Program-made: the position numbers and the translations under genes
Shown: piece after piece, positions 17,653-26,941 of the stretch
Numbering within the stretch: position 1 is the first letter of the stretch
Layout: each line of letters starts with the position of its first letter
The notes under the pieces: generated by a model
Database searches by the model: none
What the model saw: only the letters and a program-made list of their open reading frames with translations
What the model was told of the DNA's origin: nothing
NCBI GenBank assembly: GCA_023382055.1
Contig: JAMCQN010000123.1
Span: 1 to 40,415 of the forward strand
From: Chloroflexota bacterium
Lineage (GTDB): Bacteria; Chloroflexota; Anaerolineae; J036; Brachytrichaceae
DNA length: 40,415 nucleotides
Direction of reading: 5' to 3'

Positions 17653-19099
17653 CTTTGATTTCAAGCGTCACGATCGTGCCTTTACCAGCCATGCCCTTTA
17701 TATCGAGGGAACCGCCAAGCAACTGCGCTCGCTCACGCATATTCCGCAATCCATGTCCAATCTGGCCCCGTTCGGGCAGCACACCCCTGCCATTATCGCT
17801 AATCCGCAAACAGATCGCGCGGCCGGAGGCCTCGCACCCATCATAACTCAACTCCACGACAACTTGTGTAGCGCCGGCGTGGCGCACGATATTGCTGAGC
17901 GCCTCGCGCGCGATCTGGTATACCTGCTGACGCTGGTCCACCCGAAGCGTATAGATCGGATTGCCAGCCACAATCCAACGAATGTCCAGGCTGGTGCGGT
18001 TGCGGAACTCGCTCACGATCAGTATCAGCCCGCGAGCCAGGTCTTCGTCGGCGCTGGACGTGCGCAGATCATAGATAAAGCTGCGGATACCCTGGATCGT
18101 CTTATTGAGAGCGGTCATCACCTGATCCAACTCGACCCGCGCATTGCCCAGCAATTCGCTGTCTGCCACCGGAAGGTTGGACGACAGGCTGACCTCATCG
18201 ACGGAACGGCGCACACCATCGAGCGTCAGGCCGGCGGCGAAAATCGATTGGATCGTGCCATCGTGCAGGTCGCGGCTGATGCGATCGCGCTCATTGCGCA
18301 GCGACTGTTCCCGTTCCAGCGCCAGCGCCACGCGATCCGCCTCAATGCGGAACACTTCCAGCGCGCGCAGGAAATAGAACGTGATGACCGCGCCGGCTAT
18401 CGCGCGCAGGATGCCGGCGGGCAATCCAATCGCGGTAAATACGGTCTGGCTGTTGATCAGGCTGGCCGGCGGTATCGGCAGCGGAGGAACCAGCAGGCCT
18501 TCAACCAGCGCGTACAAGACGAAGCCGAAGCCGGCGATCCGCAAAACACCCACGATACGATCGATATTCAATGGCCCTACCAGATGGCCGGCCTGCTGGC
18601 GCAAGCCAAATGCCACCAGCAACGCCGCCGGAAAACACACGAAATAGCGCAACGCTGCCTCAATAGTCGCATTCCGCAGAGGATCAGCGACCGCCTGCGC
18701 CTGCAGCGCCAATAACGGCAGGCACAGCACAATAAAACCAATCAACGGCGCGTACATGGTCACGCGGGTTGATACGACCGGCTCGTTCAGTTTCAGCCCA
18801 AAGCCCAGCAATGCCATATAAGTCGCCAGGTAGACCAGCAACTGCAAGGAGCGCAGAAATTGGATGGCTTGCGGTGAAAGCAGCGCAGTCTCCACGGGGA
18901 TAAAGCTATTCCCCCAGGTCGCCACTGCTTCCAGCAACCCAAAGGCGGCCAGCCATGGCAGCGCGCGTGCGAGCTCCAGCTTGCTGCGCTGGCGCCATTG
19001 CAGCGCCATGGTCACCCCGAGAATCAGGAAGACCTGGCCGTGCACAAATTGCACGATCACGTCATTAACGGCGAAAAAAGCCTTCAACTGGTCAATCAT
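17624..19099 (-). CDS. NarL-system sensor histidine kinase with polytopic membrane domain
   Basis: This 491-residue sensor kinase has about seven hydrophobic helices in residues 15-246 with no large extracellular loop, so it probably senses something in or near the membrane. The HisKA_3-type dimerisation region has its phospho-acceptor His279 in [10 protein letters not shown]. The ATPase part (about 385-482) shows [13 protein letters not shown] (N-box), ISDNGRGV and [16 protein letters not shown]. It overlaps the start of the cognate regulator. The signal is not known. Confidence 0.93.
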   Translation of the reverse strand: MIDQLKAFFAVNDVIVQFVHGQVFLILGVTMALQWRQRSKLELARALPWLAAFGLLEAVATWGNSFIPVETALLSPQAIQFLRSLQLLVYLATYMALLGFGLKLNEPVVSTRVTMYAPLIGFIVLCLPLLALQAQAVADPLRNATIEAALRYFVCFPAALLVAFGLRQQAGHLVGPLNIDRIVGVLRIAGFGFVLYALVEGLLVPPLPIPPASLINSQTVFTAIGLPAGILRAIAGAVITFYFLRALEVFRIEADRVALALEREQSLRNERDRISRDLHDGTIQSIFAAGLTLDGVRRSVDEVSLSSNLPVADSELLGNARVELDQVMTALNKTIQGIRSFIYDLRTSSADEDLARGLILIVSEFRNRTSLDIRWIVAGNPIYTLRVDQRQQVYQIAREALSNIVRHAGATQVVVELSYDGCEASGRAICLRISDNGRGVLPERGQIGHGLRNMRERAQLLGGSLDIKGMAGKGTIVTLEIKDVENQTTAG

Positions 19100-19108
19100 G
19101 TCAAACCA

Positions 19109-19117
19109 TTAGTAGCA
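19109..19117 (-). promoter_or_regulatory. Predicted -10 element for the NarL-type two-component operon
   Basis: On the minus strand, 19117-19109 reads TGCTACTAA, an extended -10 (TG, one base, TACTAA). It ends 9 nt before the kinase ATG at 19099, and no ribosome site is visible, so the transcript would have only a 2-3 nt leader. Confidence 0.35.
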
Positions 19118-19143
19118 GCCTGTGGTACATAACGCCCGCTTCG

Positions 19144-19172
19144 TTTACCGAAAAACATCGGAAACGTATAAT
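19144..19172 (+). promoter_or_regulatory. Predicted leaderless promoter of the 19180 gene
   Basis: TTTACC at 19144-19149 and TATAAT at 19167-19172 are 17 bp apart. The -10 ends 7 nt before the GTG at 19180, which is where transcription would be expected to start. There is no room for a ribosome site, so the mRNA is probably leaderless. This is the clearest of several such cases in the window. Confidence 0.6.
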
Positions 19173-19179
19173 TAGCGCC

Positions 19180-19935
19180 GTGATCACTACCGCAGAATTT
19201 CTGCGCATCATCGCCATAATCCTAGCGTTTCCCGCGGCATTTTTCTTCCTGCGTGCGATCAGTCGAGCAAGAAAGTCGCGCACCGCCACATACTATGCCA
19301 CCCGGCGGGAAGCAGCACATGCTTCAAATCGCGACCTGTCGCGTTTCCTGGCAACCACGGTCATCGCTACCGTATTAGGCGTCTTAAGCTTTATCTGGCC
19401 TTCAGATATACCAGTCCGGGCGCCCGAACCACCCGCTCCCACTGTGGCGATAACACTCACACCCGGATCAATGCCCAAAGTGTATATCGTACCAACATCG
19501 ACGCCGGTTGTCGCGACCGTTGCGCCGACAGCGCCTCCCACACCGACGCCGGTCACGACGCCAATCCAACTGATCACAACGGCGGAGCCTGCTGCGACCG
19601 AGATTTCTGGCAGGCATCTCAAATTAAGCGCCATCAGCAGCGCGATCAGCTCTTCCGGGCAACCCATCAGCCCGACCACGGAATTCAGCAAGGGGGTATC
19701 CAGCATCTATGTTTTCTATCAATATCGAGACGCCATACAGGGCACATTGATACGCGAAACCTGGTTGCGCGACGGCGGCAGCGTATACTTTGACTCATCA
19801 ACCTGGTCACATCCGGGAAGCGGGAGCACCTATATTTGGTGGTCGCCGAAAAACGGATTTGATCCAGGGTTGTATGAAGTGCGCGTGGTGCTGGGGGATA
19901 TCAAGCAGTTCTCAGCTAATTTCGTAGTGCGCTGA
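19180..19935 (+). CDS. Membrane protein with Pro/Thr-rich stalk and small extracellular domain
   Basis: I do not recognise this 251-residue protein. The start is GTG at 19180, directly behind a consensus -10 box. There are two hydrophobic helices (about 8-25 and 57-76) joined by a basic loop, then a Pro/Thr stalk (about 80-140; APTAPPTPTPVTTPI). The C-terminal 105 residues look like a small beta-sandwich (SSIYVFYQYRDA, RETWLRDGG, YIWWSPKNGFDPGLYEVRVVLG) and end in FVVR, a pattern shared with extracytoplasmic Ig-like ligand or adhesion domains. It sits alone between the divergent kinase and queG; its role is unknown. Confidence 0.75.
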   Translation: MITTAEFLRIIAIILAFPAAFFFLRAISRARKSRTATYYATRREAAHASNRDLSRFLATTVIATVLGVLSFIWPSDIPVRAPEPPAPTVAITLTPGSMPKVYIVPTSTPVVATVAPTAPPTPTPVTTPIQLITTAEPAATEISGRHLKLSAISSAISSSGQPISPTTEFSKGVSSIYVFYQYRDAIQGTLIRETWLRDGGSVYFDSSTWSHPGSGSTYIWWSPKNGFDPGLYEVRVVLGDIKQFSANFVVR

Positions 19936-19977
19936 AACCGCGCGACTGTTGGTCACTCTCACAGCGGTCCGAATTCC

Positions 19978-21087
19978 ATGATCGACCCGCAACGCATTAT
20001 CCAAATGGCGGTTGAACTCGGTTTCGACCTGGTGGGCTTTGCCCCTGCGGGGCCGACGCCGGGCGCGCAGGCGTTTATCGACTGGCTGGGCGCAGGTTAC
20101 AACGGGGAAATGCAGTACCTGGCTCGCAATCCCGCGAAACGCCTCGATCCGCGTGAGGTGTTGCCCGGCGCGCGCAGCCTGGTCATCGTGGGCGTCAACT
20201 ACGATACGCTGGCGACGCCGCACGAGGTGCTGGCCGATCCTTCGCGCGGCCGCATCGCGCGTTATGCCTGGGGCGCGGACTATCACGATGTGATCACGCC
20301 GCGCCTGCGCGTCCTGGGCGAGCGTCTGGCGCAGGTATCGCGCGCCTACGTGGATACAGGGCCGGTCATGGAACGCGCCTGGGCCGAACGCTGCGGTCTG
20401 GGCTTCATCGGCAAAAACACCTGCCTGATTCACCGCACGCGCGGGTCATATCTGTTCCTCGGCGCGGTGCTGCTTGCGGAAGAGATTGGAGATTGGAGAT
20501 TAGAGAGTGGAGAGTGGAGATTAGAGAGTAGAGATTTGAGATTAAGGCTTGGGAATTCTGCTGAATCTCCAATCTCTAATCGCCAATCTCCAATTGGCTG
20601 CGGCAAATGCACGCGCTGCCTGGACGCTTGCCCCACCGGCGCATTCGCCTCCGCCGGCGTGCTCGACGCTCGCCGCTGCATCTCGTACCTCACGATTGAA
20701 CTGAAGGGGGCCATACCGGTCGAGTTGCGACCCATGCTGGGCAACTGGATATTCGGCTGCGATGTTTGCCAGGATGTCTGCCCCTATGTGCGGCGCTATT
20801 CGCAGCCAACCCGCGAGAAAGCCTTTTATCCGACAGATCCCGAGCGCGCCGCGCCCAGGTTGCTCGACCTGCTGACCATGAATCGCGCCGCATTCAACGC
20901 GCGATTCAAAGGTACGTCTTTGATGCGCGCCAAACGGCGCGGCATCCTGCGCAATGCGTGCGTCGCCGCAGCCAACTGGGGCAGTCCAGAGGCGCTGGCT
21001 CCCCTGGAGCGTCTGCTGAAGGACGAAGAACCGCTAATCCGAGAACATGCCGCCTGGGCGATCTCACACATACTGAGTCAAACATGA
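19978..21087 (+). CDS. queG: Epoxyqueuosine reductase QueG with in-frame palindromic insert
   Basis: QueG is the cobalamin-dependent, Fe-S-containing enzyme that reduces epoxyqueuosine to queuosine in tRNA. It has 369 residues. The substrate/B12 domain fills about 1-165, with the family motif YVDTGPVMERAWAE (likely acid Asp126) and GLGFIGKNTCLI. The two ferredoxin clusters have ligands C208, C211, C214, C218 (CGKCTRCLDACP) and C234, C261, C264, C268. A HEAT-like tail ends the protein (EALAPLERLLKDEEPLIREHAAWAI). Residues 170-207, just before the first cluster, are encoded by a 31-bp-arm inverted repeat (20485-20594) and are foreign in composition (Arg/Glu/Ser/Trp-rich); homologues have a short loop there. 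The frame stays open and all catalytic motifs remain, so the protein is probably functional. Its stop overlaps the next start (ATGA). Confidence 0.95.
   Translation: MIDPQRIIQMAVELGFDLVGFAPAGPTPGAQAFIDWLGAGYNGEMQYLARNPAKRLDPREVLPGARSLVIVGVNYDTLATPHEVLADPSRGRIARYAWGADYHDVITPRLRVLGERLAQVSRAYVDTGPVMERAWAERCGLGFIGKNTCLIHRTRGSYLFLGAVLLAEEIGDWRLESGEWRLESRDLRLRLGNSAESPISNRQSPIGCGKCTRCLDACPTGAFASAGVLDARRCISYLTIELKGAIPVELRPMLGNWIFGCDVCQDVCPYVRRYSQPTREKAFYPTDPERAAPRLLDLLTMNRAAFNARFKGTSLMRAKRRGILRNACVAAANWGSPEALAPLERLLKDEEPLIREHAAWAISHILSQT
20485..20594. repeat. Palindromic element inserted in frame within queG
   Basis: Arms at 20485-20515 and 20564-20594 are inverted copies that match at 28 of 31 positions, around a 48-nt spacer. 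The arms are built from short GGAGATTAGAGA-like units that also recur in tandem in the left half, up to about 20540. The base composition (purine-rich on one side, pyrimidine-rich on the other) is unlike the surrounding gene. In all, about 38 codons of queG come from it with no stop codon. The behaviour resembles the in-gene palindromic elements (RPE) known from Rickettsia. Confidence 0.85.
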
Positions 21088-24000
21088 ACAATGCCGCTGC
21101 CAGACGTATTGGGAAATGGTTTACGCGCGTCTTGTGGTGCCTGGCGCTTTGCATCAGCGCCGGATTTGCCAGTGCGCCCGCAGCGCAATCCCGTTCTTCC
21201 ACCACAGCACCGCTGCAGGCACACGCGGACGGCGCCGTTATATCGCCATCCCTGCAGAAGGCTCTGGCTGGCGCCGATCCCGCATCCAGCGTGCGCGTGA
21301 TCGTCAGATTTGCGCGGCAGGCGGACCTGGCTCAGGCCAGCCAGACGAAAGGGCCGGTGAACCCGGCCACCCGCGTCCCGCAAATGCGCGCGCGAATCGT
21401 CGATGCTCTCCGCTCGGTATCCGCTGACTCCATGCGACTCTTCAATGCGTTTCTGACTCGTCCGGATGTCTCCGGACAGGTGGATTCTGTGCGGGCGTTC
21501 TGGATTTTCAACGGCGTCGGGCTAAACGCCACACCGGCAGTGATAGAGGCTATCGCCGCGAGAGACGATGTCGCATCGATAACGCTCGACGCATGGCGCA
21601 AGTGGTTTGACGATACCGGCACGGCGCCAGTGACGACGGTCACGTCACCCTACAGCCGGTCGCTCCAGTTGGCGCCGCAGTTGACCAGCGCGCCGGTATC
21701 AGTCACCTGGGGGGTCGCCAGGATACGCGCCGATCTGGTCTGGTCCAGCCTGGGCATCAGCGGCACAGGCGTTACCGTCGCGAACATCGACACCGGCGTT
21801 GACTGGCAACACCCAGCCTTGCAGACAAGCTACCGGGGCTGGCGGGGCGCACTGCCCCCCGATCACCTGCACAACTGGTACGATGCCACAGGCGCCGGCG
21901 CGGCTTATCCCACCGACTTGAACGGACACGGCACACATACCATGGGCACCATCGCCGGCCGGGATGGAATCGGCGTCGCGCCGGGTGCGTCATGGATGGC
22001 CGCCAGGGCTTTGGATTCGCAGGGTTATGGGTACTCCAGTTGGCTGCACGCGGCGTTTCAGTTCATGCTGGCCCCCGGCGGCGATCCGGGATATGCGCCG
22101 GACATCGTCAGCAATTCATGGGGTGATAACAACGGCTACAGCACCGAGTTCGCCGCTGACATCGATGCATTGCGAAGCGCAGGGATATTCGTGCTGTTTG
22201 CGAACGGAAATGCCGGCCCCGGCCCCGGAACCGTCGGGTCGCCGGCCAGCCTGCCCAACGCGATCGGCGTCGGCGCGACGGACCCGGATGACGAAGTGAC
22301 CTATTTCTCCAGCCGCGGGCCATCGCCTTTCGGCGTCACGCGGCCGACGATCAGCGCCCCGGGTTTGAATGTGCTGTCCAGTTATCCGGGAGGCGCCTAT
22401 GCCACTGCCAGCGGGACGTCGATGGCGACGCCCCATGTCGCCGGCGCGGCGGCGCTGCTGCTCAGCGCCAACCATTCGCTCGATATCACCAGTACTTTAT
22501 ATGCGCTGACCAGCACGGCGGCCCCTCTCACAACGGTGTTGCCTAACAATGACACCGGCTGGGGGCGGGTCGATGCGTACAAAGCGGTGCTGTCCGTCAT
22601 CAGCACCGGGATCATAAAAGGCAACGTGCTGTATAGCAGTCTGCCGATCAGCGGCGCTCTGGTAACCGCATCGAATGGCGCGCAGGTAGTGTCGGCGCTC
22701 ACAGGCGCCGACGGAAGCTACGCGATGGCAGCCGCGCCCGGTATTTACACGGCTACTGCCTCTGCGTACGGTTATTACGACGCTGCCGCGCCTCCGCAGG
22801 TGGTGATATCCGGCAGTGAGACCATCTACAACTTCAACCTCAGCCGTTTGCCCTATGGCGTGGTGAGCGGCGCAATATACGACGCCGGCACCGGCGATCT
22901 GCTGACCCAGACACTGGTCACGGCGTTGGGAACACCGCGCTCCTCTTACGCCGATATCGGCATGCCGCCTTTGTACTATCTCAGCCTGCCTTCCGGCGCC
23001 TACACCGTTGAAGCGCGCCTGTTGGGCTACGGTGTTCAGACACAGACAGTCACCATCAGCAGCGGCGCGGCCATCGATCTGAGCTTTTACCTGACGCCGA
23101 CGCAACGGATCGCATTGGTGGATACGGGCGCCTGGTACTACGGCAGCGCCGCGCCCTATTACCGCGCGGCGCTGGATGCGCTGGGGCTGTCCTACGATTT
23201 CTATCGCGTCAAGCACGTACCCGGAGACGTTCCCACCAGCGCGCAACTGCTGAAATACGACACGATCATCTGGTCTGCGCCATCCGACTCGCCGGCCTTC
23301 GTCGGCGCAGGCACGACCATCTCAACGCTGCTGGCAAGCGGGCGCAATCTGATGATCAGCGGGCAGGATATCGCCTATTACGATGGGGGCGGTTTCTTCG
23401 GGGTACAACCCTACTTCCCCAAATTGAACGCGTACTTCAGCGCCGACGATGCGCCCTCGCGCGTGGTGGTCGGAGCGCCCGATTCGCTGCTGGCCGGCCA
23501 AACCTACACGATCACCGGCGGGGACGGCGCCAGCAACCAGTTCCTGCCCGATATCGTCGCCTTGCGCGACCCGGACCACGGTCAACTGATCGGCAACTAC
23601 ACCGTCGGTCAGAATAACAACAGCGGCGCGGGCGTATACACCCAACTGTGTACGCCCTATCGCTCGGCGTATTTCTCGTTCGGCGTCGAAGCGATCAACA
23701 ATGCAACCAGCCGCGCCGACGTGCTGCGCCGCGTGCTATCCGCCTTCACCGCGCCGCGCCCGGATTATGGAGTCGAGTTGCTCTCGCGCGACAGCTACAA
23801 CACCGGCGTGCCGATCGGCCTGCCGGGCCAGACCGTCACCCATGTTTTACGATTGCGCCACACCGGAGACGCCGGAATCACCGACACCTTTACGCTCAGC
23901 ATGACCGGCAATGCGTGGCCGACCGCGATCAGCGCCGGGCAGGTGCAACTGGCCCCGTGCACGTCCAGCCTGGTTACATTGACCGTCACCATCCCGCCGA

Positions 24001-25532
24001 CAGCCACACGGGATACGCTGGATACCATCACGCTCAGCGCCACCTCCGCTAACTCGCCGTCACTGGGTACGGCCATCTCGTTTACCAGCAAGACACCGGC
24101 CGGAATACTGCTCGTCGAGGATGAACGATTTTATGATCGCGATCAGAACTACCTGGATGCTCTAGCCGCCGGCGGTAACCACGCGGATCGTTGGGACAAC
24201 AATTGGAACAAAGGCACGACCATCCTGCCCACAGCGGCGGTGTTAGGCAATTACCCGATCGTGATCTGGTACAACGCTTACAACTGGTTTGACCCGCTCA
24301 CGTTGTCACAGGAAAATGAACTCAGGCAATATCTGGATAATGGCGGGCGACTGTTCCTGACCTCGCAATCGGCGTTGGATTATACGGAACTCAGCAGCTT
24401 TAACCAGAGTTACCTGGGGGTAGCGACCATCGACTTCGGCGATTCGACAAACAATATCATTGGCGCGCCCTCCAGCGCCATCGGCAACGACTTCGCAGGC
24501 GGCACGCTGTTGCCCTTCCCATACAACTGGAACCTGAGTTCGGCAGTATTGCCGCTCAGCGGCACACAGGTGATATTGCGCGGCGACAGCGGCCAGCCTT
24601 TCGGCCTGGCGCGGGAGGGGCTTGCCGCCAGCCCGCCGGCGGTCTGGCGCACATCATTCATGCCCTTTGCCTTCGAAGTGCTGACCAGCACGGTGCGCGC
24701 CGATCTGATGAACCGCGTCGTCGGCTGGCTCTCCTGGCTGGGGCGCTCTACCTTAACGCCGGATCATCCATCTGCGGCGCCTGGCGAGCCCGTGACCTAT
24801 ACGCTGGTATTGCGCGCGGACGATATGCCGCCGCCAGCGCTGCATGACCCCGCGCTGTTGACCTCGCCGCTCACGACATCGGTCTCCATTTCCGTTCCGC
24901 TCGACGCGAACCTGGTTGTCGTCTCTTCCACGTTGTCCAACCCGGCCGCGCAATACGCCGGTGACTGGAACGGCACGGTTGCCGCCGGAGACACACTCAC
25001 CTGGACGTTTGTGGCATCGCCGACAACCATTTTGACCGACGGCGCCGGACTGACCGCTACCGTGTATGTTGCGCTCAACGATGTCGGCACGCGTTTCTCC
25101 AAATCCAGCGCGGCGCATCTCAACGCGCCGGTGTTCAGTTCAACGCTGACCATACAACCTGAGCCGGCAGCCTGGAACAGCATTGTGACATTCACCTTGC
25201 ACGTGGAAAACGACAGCGGCATCGGGGCGCCCGCTGCTTCGCTTGTGGATGCCGTGCCATTCGGCCTGACTCTGCTCACGCCGACGATCTCACTGTCGGG
25301 CGGCGGCGTCATCAGCAGCACGGGCAATCGCATCGATTGGCAGGGCAGCCTGGCAGCCGGCGATGCCGTCACGATCACCTATCAGGTCAGCATCCCGCTG
25401 ATGCGGATGGATCAACCCTTGTCCTACTTCAACGCAGCGGATATCGGCAATGGCGCCGGCGACGTCACACAGAGCGCGCTGTGGGTAACACCCGCCAGGT
25501 TCATCTATTACATGCCGGTCATCATGAAGTAG
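21084..25532 (+). CDS. Secreted multidomain subtilisin-like (S8) serine protease
   Basis: This is a 1482-residue exported protein; the ATG at 21084 overlaps the queG stop. A signal peptide covers about 1-38. A propeptide of I9 type fills about 60-170 (VRVIVRFARQ, DDVASITLD). The protease domain (about 205-475) has the full triad: Asp236 (NIDTGVDW), His282 (NGHGTHTMG), Ser446 (SGTSMATPHVAGA), and oxyanion Asn376. Then come two carboxypeptidase-regulatory-like beta domains (about 505-670), a Rossmann-like glutamine-amidotransferase-like domain (about 674-890; RIALVDTG, GRNLMISGQD), a NEW3-like beta domain (about 896-1000), a second amidotransferase-like domain (about 1007-1210; ILLVEDERF, GGRLFLTSQS), and two DUF11-type beta domains (about 1222-1465). 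It ends RFIYYMPVIMK. Likely roles are extracellular protein degradation or surface processing. Confidence 0.92.
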   Translation: MNNAAARRIGKWFTRVLWCLALCISAGFASAPAAQSRSSTTAPLQAHADGAVISPSLQKALAGADPASSVRVIVRFARQADLAQASQTKGPVNPATRVPQMRARIVDALRSVSADSMRLFNAFLTRPDVSGQVDSVRAFWIFNGVGLNATPAVIEAIAARDDVASITLDAWRKWFDDTGTAPVTTVTSPYSRSLQLAPQLTSAPVSVTWGVARIRADLVWSSLGISGTGVTVANIDTGVDWQHPALQTSYRGWRGALPPDHLHNWYDATGAGAAYPTDLNGHGTHTMGTIAGRDGIGVAPGASWMAARALDSQGYGYSSWLHAAFQFMLAPGGDPGYAPDIVSNSWGDNNGYSTEFAADIDALRSAGIFVLFANGNAGPGPGTVGSPASLPNAIGVGATDPDDEVTYFSSRGPSPFGVTRPTISAPGLNVLSSYPGGAYATASGTSMATPHVAGAAALLLSANHSLDITSTLYALTSTAAPLTTVLPNNDTGWGRVDAYKAVLSVISTGIIKGNVLYSSLPISGALVTASNGAQVVSALTGADGSYAMAAAPGIYTATASAYGYYDAAAPPQVVISGSETIYNFNLSRLPYGVVSGAIYDAGTGDLLTQTLVTALGTPRSSYADIGMPPLYYLSLPSGAYTVEARLLGYGVQTQTVTISSGAAIDLSFYLTPTQRIALVDTGAWYYGSAAPYYRAALDALGLSYDFYRVKHVPGDVPTSAQLLKYDTIIWSAPSDSPAFVGAGTTISTLLASGRNLMISGQDIAYYDGGGFFGVQPYFPKLNAYFSADDAPSRVVVGAPDSLLAGQTYTITGGDGASNQFLPDIVALRDPDHGQLIGNYTVGQNNNSGAGVYTQLCTPYRSAYFSFGVEAINNATSRADVLRRVLSAFTAPRPDYGVELLSRDSYNTGVPIGLPGQTVTHVLRLRHTGDAGITDTFTLSMTGNAWPTAISAGQVQLAPCTSSLVTLTVTIPPTATRDTLDTITLSATSANSPSLGTAISFTSKTPAGILLVEDERFYDRDQNYLDALAAGGNHADRWDNNWNKGTTILPTAAVLGNYPIVIWYNAYNWFDPLTLSQENELRQYLDNGGRLFLTSQSALDYTELSSFNQSYLGVATIDFGDSTNNIIGAPSSAIGNDFAGGTLLPFPYNWNLSSAVLPLSGTQVILRGDSGQPFGLAREGLAASPPAVWRTSFMPFAFEVLTSTVRADLMNRVVGWLSWLGRSTLTPDHPSAAPGEPVTYTLVLRADDMPPPALHDPALLTSPLTTSVSISVPLDANLVVVSSTLSNPAAQYAGDWNGTVAAGDTLTWTFVASPTTILTDGAGLTATVYVALNDVGTRFSKSSAAHLNAPVFSSTLTIQPEPAAWNSIVTFTLHVENDSGIGAPAASLVDAVPFGLTLLTPTISLSGGGVISSTGNRIDWQGSLAAGDAVTITYQVSIPLMRMDQPLSYFNAADIGNGAGDVTQSALWVTPARFIYYMPVIMK

Positions 25533-26121
25533 GGATCCGTTGCGCCGCTCGCGGCTGTAACTGGCGCATTTCCTTTGCAGTCAGTTCGCGCCACCGGCCC
25601 GGCAAGAGACCTGCCAGGGTCACCGGGCCTATGGCGACGCGCGCCAGCCGCAATGTCGGCAGGCCGACATAAGCAGTCATGTGACGCACCTGGCGTTTCT
25701 TGCCTTCACGCAGCACGATCTGTAGCCAGGCTGTCGGCCCATGCGGTGTGATCGGCTTATCGCGCGGGGGCAAGTGGGGTTCTTCCGCAAGAACACCGGC
25801 CTCGCATGGTTGGGTCTGAAAACCTTTAATCGCCACCCCGTCGCGCAATGATGCCAGCGCCGCAGGCGTCGGCGATCCTTCCACCTGAGCATAATAGGTT
25901 TTAGGCAGCTTGTAACGCGGATCGGTCAGGCGGTGGATAAAACCGCCATCATCGCTCAGAATCAGGAGACCCTCGCTGTCATAATCCAGCCGCCCGGCTG
26001 CATACACCCCCGCCGGCAGGCCAAATTCGCTGAGCGTTCGTTTGCCGGCATCGCTCGCGCTGGTGGCCTCATAGGTAAATGAAGACAACACACCATAAGG
26101 TTTGTAAAAGGCGATGTTCAC
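25522..26121 (-). CDS. 23S rRNA pseudouridine synthase, RsuA/RluE family
   Basis: This 199-residue enzyme isomerises a uridine in large-subunit rRNA (RluE acts on U2457 in E. coli). The catalytic Asp lies in AAGRLDYDSEGLLILSD, about residue 46. KPYGVLSSFT, YKLPKTYYAQVEG and LREGKKRQVRHMTAYVGLPTLRLARVAIG are typical of the family. It lacks an S4 domain, like RluE and unlike RsuA or RluB. The start is GTG at 26121. Its last 11 bases overlap the end of the S8 protease gene, tail to tail. RluE identity is the best guess. Confidence 0.9.
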   Translation of the reverse strand: MNIAFYKPYGVLSSFTYEATSASDAGKRTLSEFGLPAGVYAAGRLDYDSEGLLILSDDGGFIHRLTDPRYKLPKTYYAQVEGSPTPAALASLRDGVAIKGFQTQPCEAGVLAEEPHLPPRDKPITPHGPTAWLQIVLREGKKRQVRHMTAYVGLPTLRLARVAIGPVTLAGLLPGRWRELTAKEMRQLQPRAAQRIPTS

Positions 26122-26133
26122 ATCCTATCCATT

Positions 26134-26163
26134 TAGACTGCCCACAGTTCAACCGTATATAAT
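26134..26163 (+). promoter_or_regulatory. Predicted leaderless promoter of the 26171 gene
   Basis: TAGACT at 26134-26139 and a perfect TATAAT at 26158-26163 are 18 bp apart. The -10 ends 7 nt before GTG 26171, the same spacing as at 19180. Transcription starting there would give a leaderless mRNA and makes the in-frame ATGs at 26114 and 26162 (the latter inside the -10) unlikely starts. Confidence 0.55.
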
Positions 26164-26170
26164 GGCTGCG

Positions 26171-26899
26171 GTGTCTGATTTAGTCGCAGAACTTGACCGC
26201 CTGTCCCGGCTCGCCGCAACACCGTTGCTGGCCGCATTGGCAGGATCAACCATTCTCATTTTACTGGTTCGCAACTGGCGTATTGCGCTGCCCGCGCTCA
26301 TCGTTCAATACGTCGTTGTAGGCATCATGCTGGCGCGTGTCATTCCGCCCGGTGTCGCGCTCATCAAACCGATGGCCGGCGCACTCGTCTGCCTGGCATT
26401 GAGTGTCGCCGCGCAGCGCGCCGATAACCAGCGCGCATCGCGCGGCGAATCCGTGGCCGTTGAACGCATCACGCATGTTTCGTGGCGCAGCGTCCCGGCG
26501 CAGGTTCTGCTGCGCGCGATCGCGACAGCGCTCGTGCTGACTGCGGCGTTCGGCGCCACGATCCGCTTTCCCCTGCCGGGCAATGCGCGCGAGCTGGGGC
26601 TGGGCGCTTATGTACTGGTGGCAAGCGGGATTCTGCTGATTGCCGCCGCTCCGGAAGTCCTCAATGTCGGTGTTGGCCTGCTCATGTTCATCTCCGGCGT
26701 CGAACTGGGGTATACACCGCTCGAACCGAGTATCAGCGTCAGCGTCTTGCTTGGTTTTATGACGCTGCTGGTGGGTTTTGCGATTGCTTACCTCACGCTG
26801 GCTGATGGAGGCGTGTTGCTGGAGCAGATCAAAGTCGAGTTACCCATGCGGACCTTACGGTCGCGCAACATGGCGATTCAAAGCAAACGCGATGAATAA
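26171..26899 (+). CDS. Seven-TM membrane protein, possible NuoK/HyfE-like partner of the next gene
   Basis: I start this 242-residue protein at GTG 26171 because of the -10 box just before it; a longer form would begin at ATG 26114. About seven hydrophobic helices are visible with a basic loop in the middle (RADNQRASRGESVAVERITH). The stretch GVGLLMFISGVELGYTPLE followed by a helix LLGFMTLLVGFAIAYLTLA resembles the NuoK/HyfE-type small subunits, with an acidic residue in a helix. Size and helix count fit HyfE. The next gene, 42 nt on, encodes a NuoN-like protein, which supports a shared membrane module. The assignment is an inference; no catalytic motif is present. Confidence 0.6.
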   Translation: MSDLVAELDRLSRLAATPLLAALAGSTILILLVRNWRIALPALIVQYVVVGIMLARVIPPGVALIKPMAGALVCLALSVAAQRADNQRASRGESVAVERITHVSWRSVPAQVLLRAIATALVLTAAFGATIRFPLPGNARELGLGAYVLVASGILLIAAAPEVLNVGVGLLMFISGVELGYTPLEPSISVSVLLGFMTLLVGFAIAYLTLADGGVLLEQIKVELPMRTLRSRNMAIQSKRDE

Positions 26900-26941
26900 A
26901 CCGGATGCATTCACACCGACGCTCATTCTCCAACTGTCTAT

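Noticed and set aside
20766-21083. An open frame that would extend the S8 protease 106 residues upstream into queG
   Set aside because: It lies in a different frame inside the conserved Fe-S and HEAT region of queG, and a good signal peptide begins at ATG 21084, overlapping the queG stop as ATGA.
26114-26170. Longer N-terminus (ATG 26114 or ATG 26162) for the 7-TM protein
   Set aside because: The extra residues overlap a consensus promoter, and the second ATG is within its -10 box; GTG 26171 fits the leaderless pattern seen at 19180.
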